Of a stretch of 13,684 bases of DNA, positions 7,111 through 13,684 are shown piece after piece. Position numbers and translations under genes: made by a program. The number at the start of each line of letters is the position of its first letter. The stretch's first letter is position 1. The stretch covers positions 1-13,684 of the forward strand of contig JBCCFC010000212.1 of the NCBI GenBank assembly GCA_039029935.1. Reading direction: 5' to 3'. The stretch comes from G039029935 sp039029935 (GTDB taxonomy: Bacteria > Chloroflexota > Anaerolineae > Caldilineales > Caldilineaceae). A model generated the notes under the pieces. That model saw nothing but the letters and a program-made list of their open reading frames with translations, was not told the origin of the DNA and searched no databases.

Positions 7111-8252
7111 TGTTAAAAATCGCACATTTTATCACAGAATTAACGACGGGGGGTGCCCAGTCCGCATTGTATCGCCTTCTTGCCCATACAGATACGGAGC
7201 GATTTGAAAGCTCTGTCGCTTGTCTATATGGCGGCGATGGCGCAACAGCCAATAAGATTCGTGACATAGGTGTTACTGTGACCGATTTGGGGATGAGCCG
7301 CAAGTATCGGTTTGACGCCTTTGCGAGACTATATCAATGGATTCGCGCCGAAAAGCCTGATATTCTACACACGTGGCTATTTCACGCGAATTTCCCTGGG
7401 CGTATCATAGGCAGCATGATTGGCGTCCCCATTATTATCTGTGGTGAGCGGACCATGGCGATGGAAAGTGAGTGGCGTTATCATCTCAATCGCTATACGA
7501 TTGGCTTTGTTGATCAAGTCATTGCTGTTTCTGAAAATGTGCAAGATTTCTATGGTACACATGTCCGGTTGCCAAAAGAAAAAATCACCGTTGTTCGGAA
7601 TGGAATTGAATTATCAAACATTTCCCCGCAAGCTCGACAAGAGAATCGTCAATCTGTGCGCGCTGAACTGGGGATTGAGCATGGGCAAATGCTAATCGGT
7701 GCGGTGAGCCGTCTTGACCCTGTAAAAGGCGTCGATGTGCTTGTCCAAGCTTTCTCACAGATTTCCGAACAAGGTTCTACACCTGATTCGATGCATAACT
7801 GCCATTTGGTGGTTGTAGGGGATGGTACAGAACGCGAGGCACTGGCATCACAGGCTGCGGCACTAGGGGTATCAAATCGAGTACACTGGCTAGGCTATCG
7901 TAGCGATATCACACGTTTGTTGTCGGCATTTGACATTTTTGTTCAGCCCTCCTTCCATGAAGGCATGCCAAATACGGTGATTGAGGCGATGGATGCGGGG
8001 CTTCCTGTTGTGGCAACAGCCGTTGGGGGTACACCGGAGGTTGTCGTCGATGAAGAAACTGGGTTATTGGTACCCGCTCATCATGCCGATGCATTGGCGA
8101 AAGCCATTCAAGTCCTACTGGATGACGCAGAAAAGCGTAACAAAATGGGGGCATCGGGACGTATAAGAACTGAGCAGTTTTTTTCAGTGACAGAAATGGT
8201 CAATCAAACAGAACAGTTATATGAACGTTTATATGGACGTGTATCTCAATAG
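7110..8252 (+). CDS. GT4 family glycosyltransferase
   Basis: A 380-residue GT-B fold retaining glycosyltransferase of family 4, transferring a sugar from a nucleotide donor to a growing, probably lipid-linked, glycan at the inner face of the membrane. N-terminal acceptor domain: HFITELTTGGAQSAL at 7-20, typical of the group. C-terminal donor domain: VSRLDPVKGVDVLVQAF from about 199, VVVGDGTERE near 234-243, the EX7E motif with Glu284 and Glu292 (EGMPNTVIE) and VGGTPEVV near 305-312. The start at ATG 7110 is chosen over in-frame codons upstream because homology begins with MLKIAHF and the ATG overlaps the previous stop as TGATG, implying translational coupling. A sulfotransferase gene follows after eight bases. 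Sugar specificity cannot be read from the sequence. Confidence 0.92.
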   Translation: MLKIAHFITELTTGGAQSALYRLLAHTDTERFESSVACLYGGDGATANKIRDIGVTVTDLGMSRKYRFDAFARLYQWIRAEKPDILHTWLFHANFPGRIIGSMIGVPIIICGERTMAMESEWRYHLNRYTIGFVDQVIAVSENVQDFYGTHVRLPKEKITVVRNGIELSNISPQARQENRQSVRAELGIEHGQMLIGAVSRLDPVKGVDVLVQAFSQISEQGSTPDSMHNCHLVVVGDGTEREALASQAAALGVSNRVHWLGYRSDITRLLSAFDIFVQPSFHEGMPNTVIEAMDAGLPVVATAVGGTPEVVVDEETGLLVPAHHADALAKAIQVLLDDAEKRNKMGASGRIRTEQFFSVTEMVNQTEQLYERLYGRVSQ

Positions 8253-8260
8253 ATCAATTC

Positions 8261-9151
8261 ATGACAGATATTAAACAACCGATCTTCATCGTTGGCGCGG
8301 GGCGTAGCGGCTCAACTATCTTTCACCAAGGGTTAGCACTACATCCGCACATATCATGGCTGACGCGCATTTTAAACAAATACCCAAGTAAACCACATCT
8401 CAATCAACGTGTATTAAATGCACTGGATACGCCGTTGATTGGTGCTTGGTTCAAGCAAAGTGACCGTTTGGGCGGTGGGGAATGTTATCCATTTTGGGAC
8501 ACCTATTATCCTGGATTTGGTCGTCCTGTGCGTGATTTGGTTGCGGATGATGTTACGCCGGGTATCCAGAAAAAATTACACCATGTGTTAAGCCAAACCA
8601 TGACACCAAACCGACCCACGTTGATGACCAAAATCACGGGGTGGCCTCGGCTCAGTTTTCTATATACTCTATTTCCAGATGCTCGGTTCGTCCATATTGT
8701 GCGTGATGGTCGTGCTGTTGCCCATTCCCTCACCAAAGTGGATTTTTGGGAAGGGTGGCATGGACCCGAAAACTGGCGTTGGGGTAAACTCTCGCCCGCA
8801 CACGAGACTTTGTGGGAAGAACATAATCAATCGTTTATTGCCTTGGCAGGGATTAACTGGCTGATTTTGATGGAACGTATGCAGCAGGCACGGAAACAGC
8901 TAGATGTGGTTGGTGCAGGCAGTCAGTTTTTAGAATTTAAATATGAGACGCTTTGTTCAGAGCCAATGGATACTATGAAGATGGTGCTGGACTTTTGCGA
9001 ATTAGCGTGGACATCTGACTTTGAGCAGTCTTTGCAGCAATTGTCATTTGCGAACACCAATGATAAGTGGCAGCAAGAATTGACAGACGCACAACAACAG
9101 ACACTTGAAACGGTTACAAGACCCTATCTGGACTATTATGACTACAGCTAA
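8261..9151 (+). CDS. PAPS-dependent sulfotransferase family protein
   Basis: A 296-residue cytoplasmic protein of the Sulfotransfer_3 type, expected to move a sulfuryl group from 3'-phosphoadenylyl sulfate to a hydroxyl or amine, here most likely on a glycan or glycolipid. The 5'-phosphosulfate loop is GAGRSGST at 12-19. The 3'-phosphate element is FVHIVRDGRAVAHSL at about 143-157, with Arg148 and Ser156 in the expected places. Downstream, FLEFKYETLCSEP is typical of the family. It starts eight bases after the first GT4 gene and its last 14 bases overlap the second GT4 gene, so the three form one unit. The context points to a sulfated polysaccharide or sulfated glycolipid. No PAPS-synthesis genes are visible in the window. 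The acceptor is unknown. Confidence 0.88.
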   Translation: MTDIKQPIFIVGAGRSGSTIFHQGLALHPHISWLTRILNKYPSKPHLNQRVLNALDTPLIGAWFKQSDRLGGGECYPFWDTYYPGFGRPVRDLVADDVTPGIQKKLHHVLSQTMTPNRPTLMTKITGWPRLSFLYTLFPDARFVHIVRDGRAVAHSLTKVDFWEGWHGPENWRWGKLSPAHETLWEEHNQSFIALAGINWLILMERMQQARKQLDVVGAGSQFLEFKYETLCSEPMDTMKMVLDFCELAWTSDFEQSLQQLSFANTNDKWQQELTDAQQQTLETVTRPYLDYYDYS

Positions 9152-10361
9152 AATCAATACCGCTAAAACTGATACAGCGAACACCAGCACAGCGAACACC
9201 AACGAGATAAAGGTTCTCCAATTGATCACTCGGCTCATCATTGGTGGGGCGCAGGAGACAGTCTATCTGACTGCCGACCGTCTGCGAAACGAATGGGATT
9301 TGGATGTCATCAGTGGTCCACAAACAGGGGTGGAAGGCTCCTTAATTCCCATTATTGAAGAGTGTGGGATTGCTCTGTCGATTGAACCAAGTCTTGTTCG
9401 CGAAATTCACCCTTATAAAGATGTGCTTGCGCTATGGCGGCTTACACAAATTATGCGGCGCGAGAAATACCAAATTGTGCATACGAATAGCTCCAAAGCG
9501 GGTATTGTGGGGCGTTGGGCAGCCAAACTGGCAGGTGTGCCAATCATCGTCCATACCGTACATGGCTGGGGACATCACGAGCGACAACATCCACTAATTC
9601 GCGCATTTTATATTTGGCTTGAAAAGCGTACCCTGACCGTGACAGATAAGCTGATTGTGGTGACACCCAAAGATATTGCTGATGGGTTGCAGGACGGGAT
9701 TGGTACAGAGGACGACTATGTGCTAATCCGCAGTGGCATCGAGCTAGAGCGCTTTGGGCATCCACAAGTATCGCCACCAGAGATGCGTCAATTGCTGGGG
9801 ATTCCACAAGACGCACCCGTGGTTGGCAGTGTCACGCGACTCTCGCCACAAAAGGGCCCGCTTGATTTTGTGCAGATGGCGGCACGGATTGCACAGACAC
9901 ATCCGGATACGCATTTTGTCATGGTGGGTGATGGGCCGTTGCGTGGTGATGTCGAAGCCCTCATTGCACAGCATGGACTGACGGCGCAATTTCACCTAAC
10001 GGGTCTACGACGGGATGTCCCAGAACTGCTAGCAACCTTTGACATTTTTGTTTTGACCTCTCTATGGGAGGGTTTGCCACGTGTGCTACCACAGGCAATG
10101 GCGACAGGATTACCAATTGTTGCCACAGCCATTGACGGCAATGCCGAAGCGGTTGAAGATGGTGTCAATGGGTTTCTTGTCCCACCTGAAAACCCAACAG
10201 CCCTGTCACAATCGGTTTGCCAATTACTTGATGATGATGCCTTGGCGCAGCGGATGGGTCAGGCTGGGTTGGCGCGGGTTGAGGAATTTGGTGCGCAACG
10301 GATGGTGGATCAAGTTTCAGCCTTATATCGTGCGTTGCTACAGCAACAAGGCGGTCTGTAA
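9138..10361 (+). CDS. GT4 family glycosyltransferase with repeat-coded N-terminal extension
   Basis: A 407-residue GT-B glycosyltransferase. The core begins with KVLQLITRLIIGGAQETV (about 25-42). It continues with HTNSSKAGIVGRWAAKLAGVP in the acceptor domain, then VTRLSPQKGPLDF near 232-244, VMVGDGPLRGDVE, and SLWEGLPRVLPQAMATGLP in the donor domain. The usual EX7E pair appears here as Glu311 and Gln319; from memory, several relatives with EGLPRVL also lack the second Glu, so this need not be inactivating. The first 22 residues precede the core and are four five-residue repeats (TTAKI, NTAKT, DTANT, STANT) encoded by a 15-base tandem repeat. ATG 9138 overlaps the sulfotransferase gene by 14 bases. 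A TTG at 9105 would add 11 residues but sits deeper in the upstream gene and is less likely. The gene ends the glycosyltransferase-sulfotransferase unit and a terminator follows. Confidence 0.9.
   Translation: MTTAKINTAKTDTANTSTANTNEIKVLQLITRLIIGGAQETVYLTADRLRNEWDLDVISGPQTGVEGSLIPIIEECGIALSIEPSLVREIHPYKDVLALWRLTQIMRREKYQIVHTNSSKAGIVGRWAAKLAGVPIIVHTVHGWGHHERQHPLIRAFYIWLEKRTLTVTDKLIVVTPKDIADGLQDGIGTEDDYVLIRSGIELERFGHPQVSPPEMRQLLGIPQDAPVVGSVTRLSPQKGPLDFVQMAARIAQTHPDTHFVMVGDGPLRGDVEALIAQHGLTAQFHLTGLRRDVPELLATFDIFVLTSLWEGLPRVLPQAMATGLPIVATAIDGNAEAVEDGVNGFLVPPENPTALSQSVCQLLDDDALAQRMGQAGLARVEEFGAQRMVDQVSALYRALLQQQGGL
9141..9200 (+). repeat. 15-bp tandem repeat, four units
   Basis: Units at 9141, 9156, 9171 and 9186 are each 15 bases. 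The last two share twelve identical bases (acagcgaacacc) and the first two are more diverged. In frame they encode x-T-A-(K/N)-(I/T). The first unit contains the TAA stop of the sulfotransferase gene. It looks like an in-frame minisatellite grown by slippage at a gene overlap. Confidence 0.8.
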
Positions 10362-10406
10362 TGGTGCAAGTAGCGATCAACAACAACTATCAACCAGCAA
10401 GATTTG

Positions 10407-10445
10407 AAAAACGGTCGATCATTACAGGGGTGATTGGCCGTTTTT
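10407..10445 (+). terminator. Rho-independent terminator after the second GT4 gene
   Basis: aaaaacggtcgatca (10407-10421) pairs with tgattggccgttttt (10431-10445). This is a 15-pair stem with two G-U wobbles and the 9-base loop ttacagggg. The stem's A/T base provides the U-tract, and runs of A and T on both sides make it potentially bidirectional. It lies 45 bases after the stop codon. Confidence 0.82.
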
Positions 10446-10446
10446 A

Positions 10447-10455
10447 TGTTATAAT
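10447..10455 (+). promoter_or_regulatory. Candidate extended -10 promoter (TGtTATAAT) for the ligase-like gene
   Basis: A perfect TATAAT preceded by TG at the extended -10 spacing follows the terminator by one base. No good -35 hexamer is visible, as is allowed for extended -10 promoters. Initiation would fall near 10462 and leave a leader of about 190 bases before the ATG at 10655. Confidence 0.5.
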
Positions 10456-10654
10456 TTTGGGCGTACTATTTTTAATTGGGTAGGAAAGTATAAACCAGTA
10501 ACACAGATTGGTTATCTGTGACGCAGGTAGCCAACCTACAATACTAACCTTTGTCCTAAAAGAGATTTAACAAGCAGACTGGTTATATCACGTCGATGAA
10601 GCCTTTCTATTTGAAAAAATAAACGAAACAACCAAGAAGAACGACGATTGTACT
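10456..10654 (+). other. Long, partly structured leader upstream of the ligase-like gene
   Basis: No gene is evident here. One clean hairpin is present: cacagat (10502-10508) with atctgtg (10514-10520) around loop tggtt, extendable by gt/ac across two bulged bases. The loop side ttgg (10508-10511) could pair with ccaa at 10531-10534, a possible pseudoknot. The tract gacgcaggtagccaacctac follows the hairpin. An eight-codon ATG frame (10596-10622) lacks a ribosome binding site. A structured regulatory leader is possible, but I cannot assign it to a known riboswitch class. Confidence 0.3.
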
Positions 10655-13600
10655 ATGAATATTAAAACCAAAATTGACCACTGGTGCGAAATGATCATTG
10701 AGGCCGGCTGGCTGGCGGCGTTGGTCGTTGCACCCATGTTTTTCAATGTCTTTTCCAGCCGTGTGTTTGAGCCTGATAAAATTAGCTTAGTCCGAACAAT
10801 CGCCATTGTCATGGTCTTAGCCTGGTTAATCAAACTGGCAAACAGTAGTCAGGCTTGGCTACCAGCATACTCAAGCCATCCAACAAAACCAAGAGAAAGT
10901 GAGATTCCCGATGACGATGATGATGATACGGCTGCCATAGAGAATGAGTATTTTGATCAGACAGACAAACCAGCACCAACAAATCGACTACTAAAAATTC
11001 CGTTTGTATTACCGATCCTCATGCTCATTTTTGCATATGGAATTAGTACGCTCTTTAGTGTTGCGCGCTTTGTCAGTTGGTGGGGGTCATATCAACGACT
11101 GCAGGGGACATATAGCTTTCTTAGCTATGTAATTATTGCCGTATTAGCTATCATGCATCTTCGTAGACCCGACCAATTCCAGCGTCTTCGCCATGTCATT
11201 ATTGGTGTCAGTATACCGATTGCAATCTATGGTATTGTTCAACGTATGCGATTAGATCCATTGCCTTGGGGTGGGAATACGCAAAACCGTGTTGCTGGTA
11301 ATGCAGGAAACTCTATTTTTCTTTCTGCATATTTGATTATGGCATTCTTCTTTGTGGTTGAGCGCGTTTATAGTTGTATTGCGTATTTGTTTCACAAACA
11401 AGATGGAAACAAAAAATCAACAGGCACAAAGCAAGAATTAGCCGTCGCCTTGGCTGGTGGTGCCTATTTATTTATACTCCTTGTTCAAACAATAGCGATT
11501 TTATTTACACAAAGCCGTGGCCCACTCTTGGGGTTGCTATTGGGCATTTATCTTTTTGTGTTGTTGTATTTTATCAGTATCCGACCGAGGGGCTATCGCA
11601 TATGGGTCTCATCATGGGTCATCGCTGGTGTCGGTGGTATTGCTCTCATAATCCTGATGAATACCTCACCAATTTTTGATCCACTAAAAGATGTGCCTTA
11701 TGTAGGTCGTTTTACGACACTCCTTGACCCAGAAAGTGACACCGCCATTGTCCGTATTCTGATTTGGCAAGGGGCAAATGATATGCTCACACCCCACGAC
11801 CCAATTACCTTTCCAGATGGGAATCAAGATATCGTTAATGCAATTCGCCCTCTGATTGGTTATGGCCCAGAAGCCATGTGGGTGGCCTATAACCCGTTTT
11901 ACCCACCAGAGCTTGCGCATGTGGAGGCGCGTAATGCCAGCCCTGACCGTTCGCACAATGAAACATGGGACGCCCTTGTCATTACAGGGATATGGGGGTT
12001 TATTGGGTATGTATTTTTATTTGTTTCCATTTTTTATTGGTCGTTGAAGTGGCTAGGATTAATCCGTCACCGTCGTGATGCAACACTATTTGCCACATTA
12101 CTAAGCGTTTTCAGTGTGATCTTGGTGATCATTTTTTATGTCTACGACGACTATAATCTGCGATTCTTTGGCGTAGCACTCCCATCAGGAATTCTTGCAG
12201 GGCTTATCGTGTATCTGATGTGGTCTGCCTTCTCAATTCATGGAGAACCTCCATCTCGAGAAGAAATTCCGCGCTATTTATTGATTATTACCATTCTTGT
12301 TTCAATTGCGGCACACTTTGTCGAGATTCATTTTGGCATTGCCATTGCCGCAACACGGACCTACTTTTGGATACAGACTGCAATGTTACTCGTTGTCGGT
12401 ATGCGCTGGGGTCAGTTAGAACAGACACTTACGCTATCTACTCCTGTCACCACAGATCAGGCTAGCGAAATTGATGAGGATGATAAAGTAGATGGTGAGG
12501 TGCTTAGTGAAGGCAAACGACAGAGTATTCAACGGAATCGACAGCGATCAGGACAGCGCCGACGGCAAAATGGCTCAAATCGGTCCCATCGGCAGTCGGG
12601 TACAGAAACGTCGAGTAGGGACATGAAACCTCAAACTGAACCCAGCAGTTTGCCACTGACGATTATGACCGATTTGCTTATCTTTTTGACATTTGTCTTT
12701 ATCTATACAACCAACAACCAAGGGCTTGGTGAACGTATGGCTGTGTTGATGAGCAGCATCACAAAAAAGATGGAAAGTGGCAATGCCATTGATAGTCTTG
12801 GACTATTCTATTTGATGCTCTTTACTTGGATTGTCCTTGCAACGATTGGGTTAGTTGCAGAATCCTTAAAACACCGAAAAGCACCTGATATTGGTTGGTG
12901 GATACGAGGTTATTTAACCCATGCCACAATTGTATGGGGTGGGTGGTTTATTTATGGACTCTACCAAGCAGGCCGTTTAGTCCCGGGGGTGGCAGGTGAA
13001 GATTTAGATAGCCAACTAAACCATGTAGCAGATCACTTTGCGGTGTATACATGGGTTGTTGTTGGATGGCTGCTGGTTGCGAGTGTTGTCTATGCATGGC
13101 CTTGGTTGCGACAAAGACGACTTCGGATTGCAAACCACTTGGCAGCGAGCGTGAGTGCAGCAGTACTCTTAGCGGTTGCACTTATCGTTATTGTCAATAC
13201 GATCAATGTTGCCCTTGTTAAAGCGGATATTATTTATAAACAGGGACAACAATTTGATCGACAAGGAGAATGGATCAGCAGTGTAGAACTGTATCGGCGA
13301 GCACTGGCCGCACGTAAAACAGAAGACCATTATATGTTGTTTCTGGGTCGCGCCTTGCTCGAACAAGCAAAGAGAGCACCCGACCAAGGTGCAGTCCAAC
13401 TGGGTTCAGCAAATCTAAATCGTGTATTGAGCTTGGTTCCCAACGACATTGCCAACATGAATAAGCAGGAATTGCTCAAAGCGGCGGAGGTCGTTTTAAT
13501 AGAGGCGCAAGAGGTCAATCCGCTGAATACAGACCATACAGCAAACCTGGCACGCCTTTATCGAACATGGGCCGATTTAAATGGCGGAGATGCTGAACTG

Positions 13601-13684
13601 CGTGACAGAATGCTCGCACAAAGTCTTGAGCAATATGAGGTTGCCACGACATTGAGTCCTAACTCTGCTCATATTTGGAATGAA
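10655..13684 (+). CDS. O-antigen ligase/polymerase-like membrane protein with C-terminal TPR region (3' end outside window)
   Basis: The frame is open for 1,010 codons to the window edge. ATG 10655 is the first start codon after the in-frame stop at 10568-10570. The protein has at least fifteen hydrophobic segments and resembles Wzy/WaaL-type (Wzy_C) proteins, which polymerise or transfer undecaprenyl-linked glycans on the outer side of the membrane. Family marks: FTQSRGPLLGLLLG around 285-298, then a large external loop (about 336-440) ending in DRSHNETWD with a candidate catalytic His434, followed by ITGIWGFIGY. Two odd inserts occur between spans: an acidic run of six Asp at about 86-91, and an Arg/Gln-rich loop at about 620-650. 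A second hydrophobic group (about 665-855) is followed by TPR-like helices, for example QGEWISSVELYRRALAARK, from about 860 onward. It has its own candidate promoter after a terminator but belongs functionally with the glycosyltransferase genes. It may be a polymerase rather than a ligase; sequence alone does not decide. Confidence 0.87.
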   Translation, partial: MNIKTKIDHWCEMIIEAGWLAALVVAPMFFNVFSSRVFEPDKISLVRTIAIVMVLAWLIKLANSSQAWLPAYSSHPTKPRESEIPDDDDDDTAAIENEYFDQTDKPAPTNRLLKIPFVLPILMLIFAYGISTLFSVARFVSWWGSYQRLQGTYSFLSYVIIAVLAIMHLRRPDQFQRLRHVIIGVSIPIAIYGIVQRMRLDPLPWGGNTQNRVAGNAGNSIFLSAYLIMAFFFVVERVYSCIAYLFHKQDGNKKSTGTKQELAVALAGGAYLFILLVQTIAILFTQSRGPLLGLLLGIYLFVLLYFISIRPRGYRIWVSSWVIAGVGGIALIILMNTSPIFDPLKDVPYVGRFTTLLDPESDTAIVRILIWQGANDMLTPHDPITFPDGNQDIVNAIRPLIGYGPEAMWVAYNPFYPPELAHVEARNASPDRSHNETWDALVITGIWGFIGYVFLFVSIFYWSLKWLGLIRHRRDATLFATLLSVFSVILVIIFYVYDDYNLRFFGVALPSGILAGLIVYLMWSAFSIHGEPPSREEIPRYLLIITILVSIAAHFVEIHFGIAIAATRTYFWIQTAMLLVVGMRWGQLEQTLTLSTPVTTDQASEIDEDDKVDGEVLSEGKRQSIQRNRQRSGQRRRQNGSNRSHRQSGTETSSRDMKPQTEPSSLPLTIMTDLLIFLTFVFIYTTNNQGLGERMAVLMSSITKKMESGNAIDSLGLFYLMLFTWIVLATIGLVAESLKHRKAPDIGWWIRGYLTHATIVWGGWFIYGLYQAGRLVPGVAGEDLDSQLNHVADHFAVYTWVVVGWLLVASVVYAWPWLRQRRLRIANHLAASVSAAVLLAVALIVIVNTINVALVKADIIYKQGQQFDRQGEWISSVELYRRALAARKTEDHYMLFLGRALLEQAKRAPDQGAVQLGSANLNRVLSLVPNDIANMNKQELLKAAEVVLIEAQEVNPLNTDHTANLARLYRTWADLNGGDAELRDRMLAQSLEQYEVATTLSPNSAHIWNE

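Noticed and set aside
10498..10545. Possible cyclic-di-GMP (GEMM) riboswitch because of gacgc..agcc near a hairpin
   Set aside because: The spacing and the expected GAAA-type tetraloop, CACAGGGCAAACC-like strand and GGNCTA-like strand are absent. The resemblance is limited to a few bases, so it is kept only as an unclassified leader.
10596..10622. Eight-codon leader peptide (MKPFYLKK) before the ligase-like gene
   Set aside because: No ribosome binding site, no regulatory codon run and no attenuator structure around it; likely chance.
11374..11679. Short ORF on the + strand inside the ligase-like gene
   Set aside because: It lies wholly within the 1,010-codon open frame, which has membrane-protein character and Wzy_C motifs throughout. 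The short frame is a shadow.

Overview
The window reads as a piece of a bacterial chromosome carrying an extracellular-polysaccharide (exopolysaccharide or O-antigen type) locus interrupted by accessory ATPase and nuclease-like genes. I see no RNA genes, CRISPR arrays, transposases or attachment sites. The mix of genes (AAA-ATPase-like/PD-(D/E)XK proteins, an AlbA_2 protein, a very large O-antigen-ligase/TPR protein, degenerate heptamer repeats near gene ends) suggests a Chloroflexota-like bacterium. That is an impression from gene families, not a proven assignment. All genes are on the + strand.

Layout. 1-182: the very GC-rich 3' end of an unrecognised gene. It is fused at about position 155-161 to the lone C-terminal nuclease-like domain of an AAA-like ATPase family protein (to 526). 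545-3468: asnB-type amidotransferase and an NAD-dependent sugar epimerase/dehydratase, ended by a strong intrinsic terminator (3500-3541). 3544-5562: a 3'-end relic of an AAA-ATPase_like gene, then a second copy of that gene broken by a one-base frameshift near 3920. Degenerate heptamer repeats lie at both ends of this block and share an exact 17-bp sequence. 5599-7110: a compact AlbA_2/GHKL-type protein and a PD-(D/E)XK-like protein, six bases apart. 7110-10361: GT4 glycosyltransferase, sulfotransferase, GT4 glycosyltransferase, tightly packed and then terminated (10407-10445). 10655 to the window end: a multi-span O-antigen ligase/polymerase-like protein with a C-terminal TPR region, still open at the edge.

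How it may work together. The epimerase would supply a nucleotide sugar. The two GT4 enzymes would extend a lipid-linked oligosaccharide and the sulfotransferase would decorate it. The AsnB-like enzyme could amidate a sugar acid or peptide component, or simply make asparagine. The Wzy/WaaL-like membrane protein would polymerise or transfer the glycan. The ATPase/AlbA_2/nuclease-like genes look like insertions into this locus. The last of them now overlaps the first glycosyltransferase by one base (TGATG), so the insertion appears to have been absorbed into the operon.

The best candidates for something new are the AlbA_2 + PD-(D/E)XK gene pair, the repeat-bounded ATPase block with its relic copy, the composition break at the left edge, and a 15-bp minisatellite created across a gene overlap.
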